Positions 22,336 to 24,144 of a DNA stretch of 24,144 nt are shown piece after piece. Made by a program: the position numbers and the translations under genes. The notes beneath the pieces were generated by a model. It made no database searches. It saw nothing but the letters and a program-made list of their open reading frames with translations, and was not told the DNA's origin. The stretch spans positions 1-24,144 of the forward strand of contig CAJTQG010000044.1 in NCBI GenBank assembly GCA_910578605.1, read 5' to 3'. Every line of letters begins with the position of its first letter. Position 1 is the stretch's first letter. This stretch comes from an uncultured Lachnospiraceae bacterium (lineage in GTDB: Bacteria; Bacillota; Clostridia; Lachnospirales; Lachnospiraceae).

Positions 22336-24144
22336 TCAATACATTTCCGGTGTTGAAATCTCTGACCATTCTTTCGTTGTTAGCATAGATATCTTTTCTC
22401 CTATATCTGATGTATATGTTTTTAAATTATTCAGTTTTACATTTTTTTGTATCGGCATAAATATATCTAAACCATTATAAGCATATTTTTGGTAAGAACT
22501 AATAAACAGCCAATCACATGCATTTATTGCATCTTCAAATCTTTCCTTGCAAAAATTAGCATCATCTTCATAGACTTTTCCGCTTTTTTTCTTTTTTATA
22601 TCTGTTATTTTCTCAAAATTTTTGATATCCTTAAACTCCATCACGCCTAAATTTACGGTTCGCTGAAAACAATTCCATCTTCTGCATATTACATCCTTGT
22701 AGTCATTGCTGTTCCTTGCCCATTTTTTTAATATTACATCTGACTCCTTCTTATGAGAAGGCTGGTCATTAAAATCTTCCGTTCCAAATCTGGCATCAAA
22801 AGATTTTATAGTTTTTGATATTTTTTTCTTCTTAGGGTTTGTTCCTTTTACTGTATATTGTGGTACAATCGTACGGTGGGCAAATGTATCTCCTGTTACA
22901 TGTATGGCAAGCCCCATTACTACAAAATAACGTGCCTCACTACTATCTTTACATATCCCGTCATATATAGACACTTTTTTTACTATTTTTTCTTTTATCT
23001 CTTTTCTGTTTGGATTCAGTATATCCTTCACCGTATTTCTCAAAGCAACATCTAACTCATTCTTTTGCTCTTTATCTCCTTTTAACTTTGCATCCTTACT
23101 TGCTTTGTTTACAGCATCATTCACGCTGTCTCCTTTTCTTAAGTAGCCCGCACACTGATAGAAGAATTTTAAAGTTTGCACATAATTACCTGTAGCATGA
23201 ATTCTGCTGGTTTTTTGATACTTTTTATCTGCCCAAACTGCTGCTTTCTTCATCAATTCTACATATTTACCTTCTACTTTACAATAACCTGCTGCCGTTT
23301 CTGCCATATCTATATGGTTATCCTTACTCCACGAACCACTTACTAACTTAACCCCTTTATACTCTTCCGCTCTTTTATCACCTTTAAACTGCTTATACTC
23401 CAAAACCTGTGGCTGATACACCCTCTCCAATTTCTTATATTGATTTACTGCATTTTGGATATCTAACAGCCCTGCACCTGACTTCCCTGATTCCTCCATT
23501 AACTGTGTTGTATTCACTAACAAACTTCGAATAAACCCTGCATCCTTATCTTTATCCACACTCCAAAGAAGTGCCGCCCCGCCGCTTACCTGTGCCGCTG
23601 ACATACTAGTTCCCTCTGTCACCATAGTTCCACCAAACAATCCTGTTGTCATAATCTGGGTTCCAGGAGCAAATATTTCTATCTCTTCTCCGTCACTTGT
23701 ATGTTTCGCCTTATTTCCTGCAGTGTCCGTGGCGCCTACCGCCACAACCTCCCTGTAAGCCGCCGGATACTCCACCTTTCCATTTTCCTGATTCCCTGCC
23801 GCTGCAACCAACAGCACCCCGCTGTCATAGGCATCTCTTACCGCCTGATGCAGCAGTTCCGAGTTCACCTGAGTCCCGAAACTCATATTGATTATACTAC
23901 AATCCTCTTCCATTGCCTGATAAATCCCCGCAATCACTTGACTTAATGTGGTCTGATTATTTTCATCCAACACCTGAATGGAATATAACTCAGCCTCAGG
24001 ATAAATTCCACGTATTCCCTCCCCATTATCCTTTGCCCCTATAATACCTGCCAGAGCGGTTCCATGTCCGGTTGCATCTGCAAACATCACATTGTCCACC
24101 TGATTTTCCTCATTGATACACACATGCTCCTTTACATCTATATC
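22336..24144 (-). CDS. Subtilisin-like (S8) protease with C-terminal PLC-like domain (partial)
   Basis: 602 residues are in the window; the N-terminus lies outside, and the internal GTG at 24123 is not a start. Counting from the edge, catalytic His27 is in ATGHGTALAGI, the oxyanion Asn118 in VAAAGNQENG, and catalytic Ser180 in EGTSMSAAQVSGGAALLW. The Asp region must be at or just beyond the edge (DIDVKEH is the first visible peptide). After about residue 240 comes a 360-residue extension unlike subtilases: helical, with HIDMAETAA (His277), HATGNY (His316) and GLAIHVTGDTFAH (His415, Asp419, His423). The HxxxDxxxH pattern resembles zinc phospholipase C/DUF6765-type proteins. There is no visible membrane anchor at the C-terminus. 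The protein is presumably secreted and is followed in the operon by a secreted beta-rich protein. Confidence 0.9.
   Translation of the reverse strand, partial: DIDVKEHVCINEENQVDNVMFADATGHGTALAGIIGAKDNGEGIRGIYPEAELYSIQVLDENNQTTLSQVIAGIYQAMEEDCSIINMSFGTQVNSELLHQAVRDAYDSGVLLVAAAGNQENGKVEYPAAYREVVAVGATDTAGNKAKHTSDGEEIEIFAPGTQIMTTGLFGGTMVTEGTSMSAAQVSGGAALLWSVDKDKDAGFIRSLLVNTTQLMEESGKSGAGLLDIQNAVNQYKKLERVYQPQVLEYKQFKGDKRAEEYKGVKLVSGSWSKDNHIDMAETAAGYCKVEGKYVELMKKAAVWADKKYQKTSRIHATGNYVQTLKFFYQCAGYLRKGDSVNDAVNKASKDAKLKGDKEQKNELDVALRNTVKDILNPNRKEIKEKIVKKVSIYDGICKDSSEARYFVVMGLAIHVTGDTFAHRTIVPQYTVKGTNPKKKKISKTIKSFDARFGTEDFNDQPSHKKESDVILKKWARNSNDYKDVICRRWNCFQRTVNLGVMEFKDIKNFEKITDIKKKKSGKVYEDDANFCKERFEDAINACDWLFISSYQKYAYNGLDIFMPIQKNVKLNNLKTYTSDIGEKISMLTTKEWSEISTPEMY

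Overview
The window looks like chromosomal DNA of an AT-rich Clostridia bacterium, most likely a Lachnospiraceae. The evidence is a FabK-type fatty-acid operon, a single fused accD-accA gene, a DUF815-type AAA ATPase, a class-I cyclic-di-GMP riboswitch and strong AGGAGG-like ribosome binding sites. No species assignment is possible from sequence alone. No tRNA, rRNA, insertion sequence or CRISPR array was seen. All genes are on the minus strand except two in the middle (DUF815 ATPase and prfC).

Region 1 (1-1520, minus strand): a promoter, a c-di-GMP-I riboswitch with an overlapping intrinsic terminator, then a secreted repeat protein and the start of a second secreted protein cut by the window edge. 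The terminator uses the 3' strand of the aptamer's closing helix, which predicts a ligand-ON switch. Region 2 (1684-4794, minus): a tightly overlapping four-gene operon of XRE/TPR-like regulator, small PLDc_N membrane protein, ABC ATPase and ABC-2 permease, with its own promoter and a candidate operator. The last three genes are in the same order as Bacillus yxlE-yxlF-yxlG. Region 3 (4849-8592): an ArsC/Spx-family thioredoxin-fold gene (minus) and a divergent DUF815 ATPase (plus), whose promoters share one -35 hexamer, followed by prfC (RF3, plus) with its own promoter and a strong hairpin in its leader.

Region 4 (8767-17514, minus): the type-II fatty-acid synthesis operon acpP-fabK-fabD-fabG-fabF-accB-fabZ-accC-accDA, from a consensus promoter overlapping the preceding helicase stop codon to a strong terminator. 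It supplies malonyl-CoA (accB, accC, accDA), malonyl transfer (fabD), the carrier (acpP) and the elongation cycle (fabF, fabG, fabZ, fabK). Only the initiating synthase fabH is missing from the cluster, and no fapR or fabT regulator is present. The accC-accDA spacer can be folded as an H-type pseudoknot just before the accDA ribosome binding site.

Region 5 (17511-24144, minus): a UvrD/PcrA-like helicase and gltX, preceded by a two-gene secreted module. This consists of a subtilisin-like (S8) protease (5' end outside the window) carrying a C-terminal domain with an HxxxDxxxH motif like zinc phospholipase C/DUF6765 proteins, followed 19 bp later by a secreted beta-rich protein of unknown function.

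The most noteworthy items are the c-di-GMP-controlled secreted pair, the protease with a PLC-like domain and its partner, and the predicted accDA leader pseudoknot.
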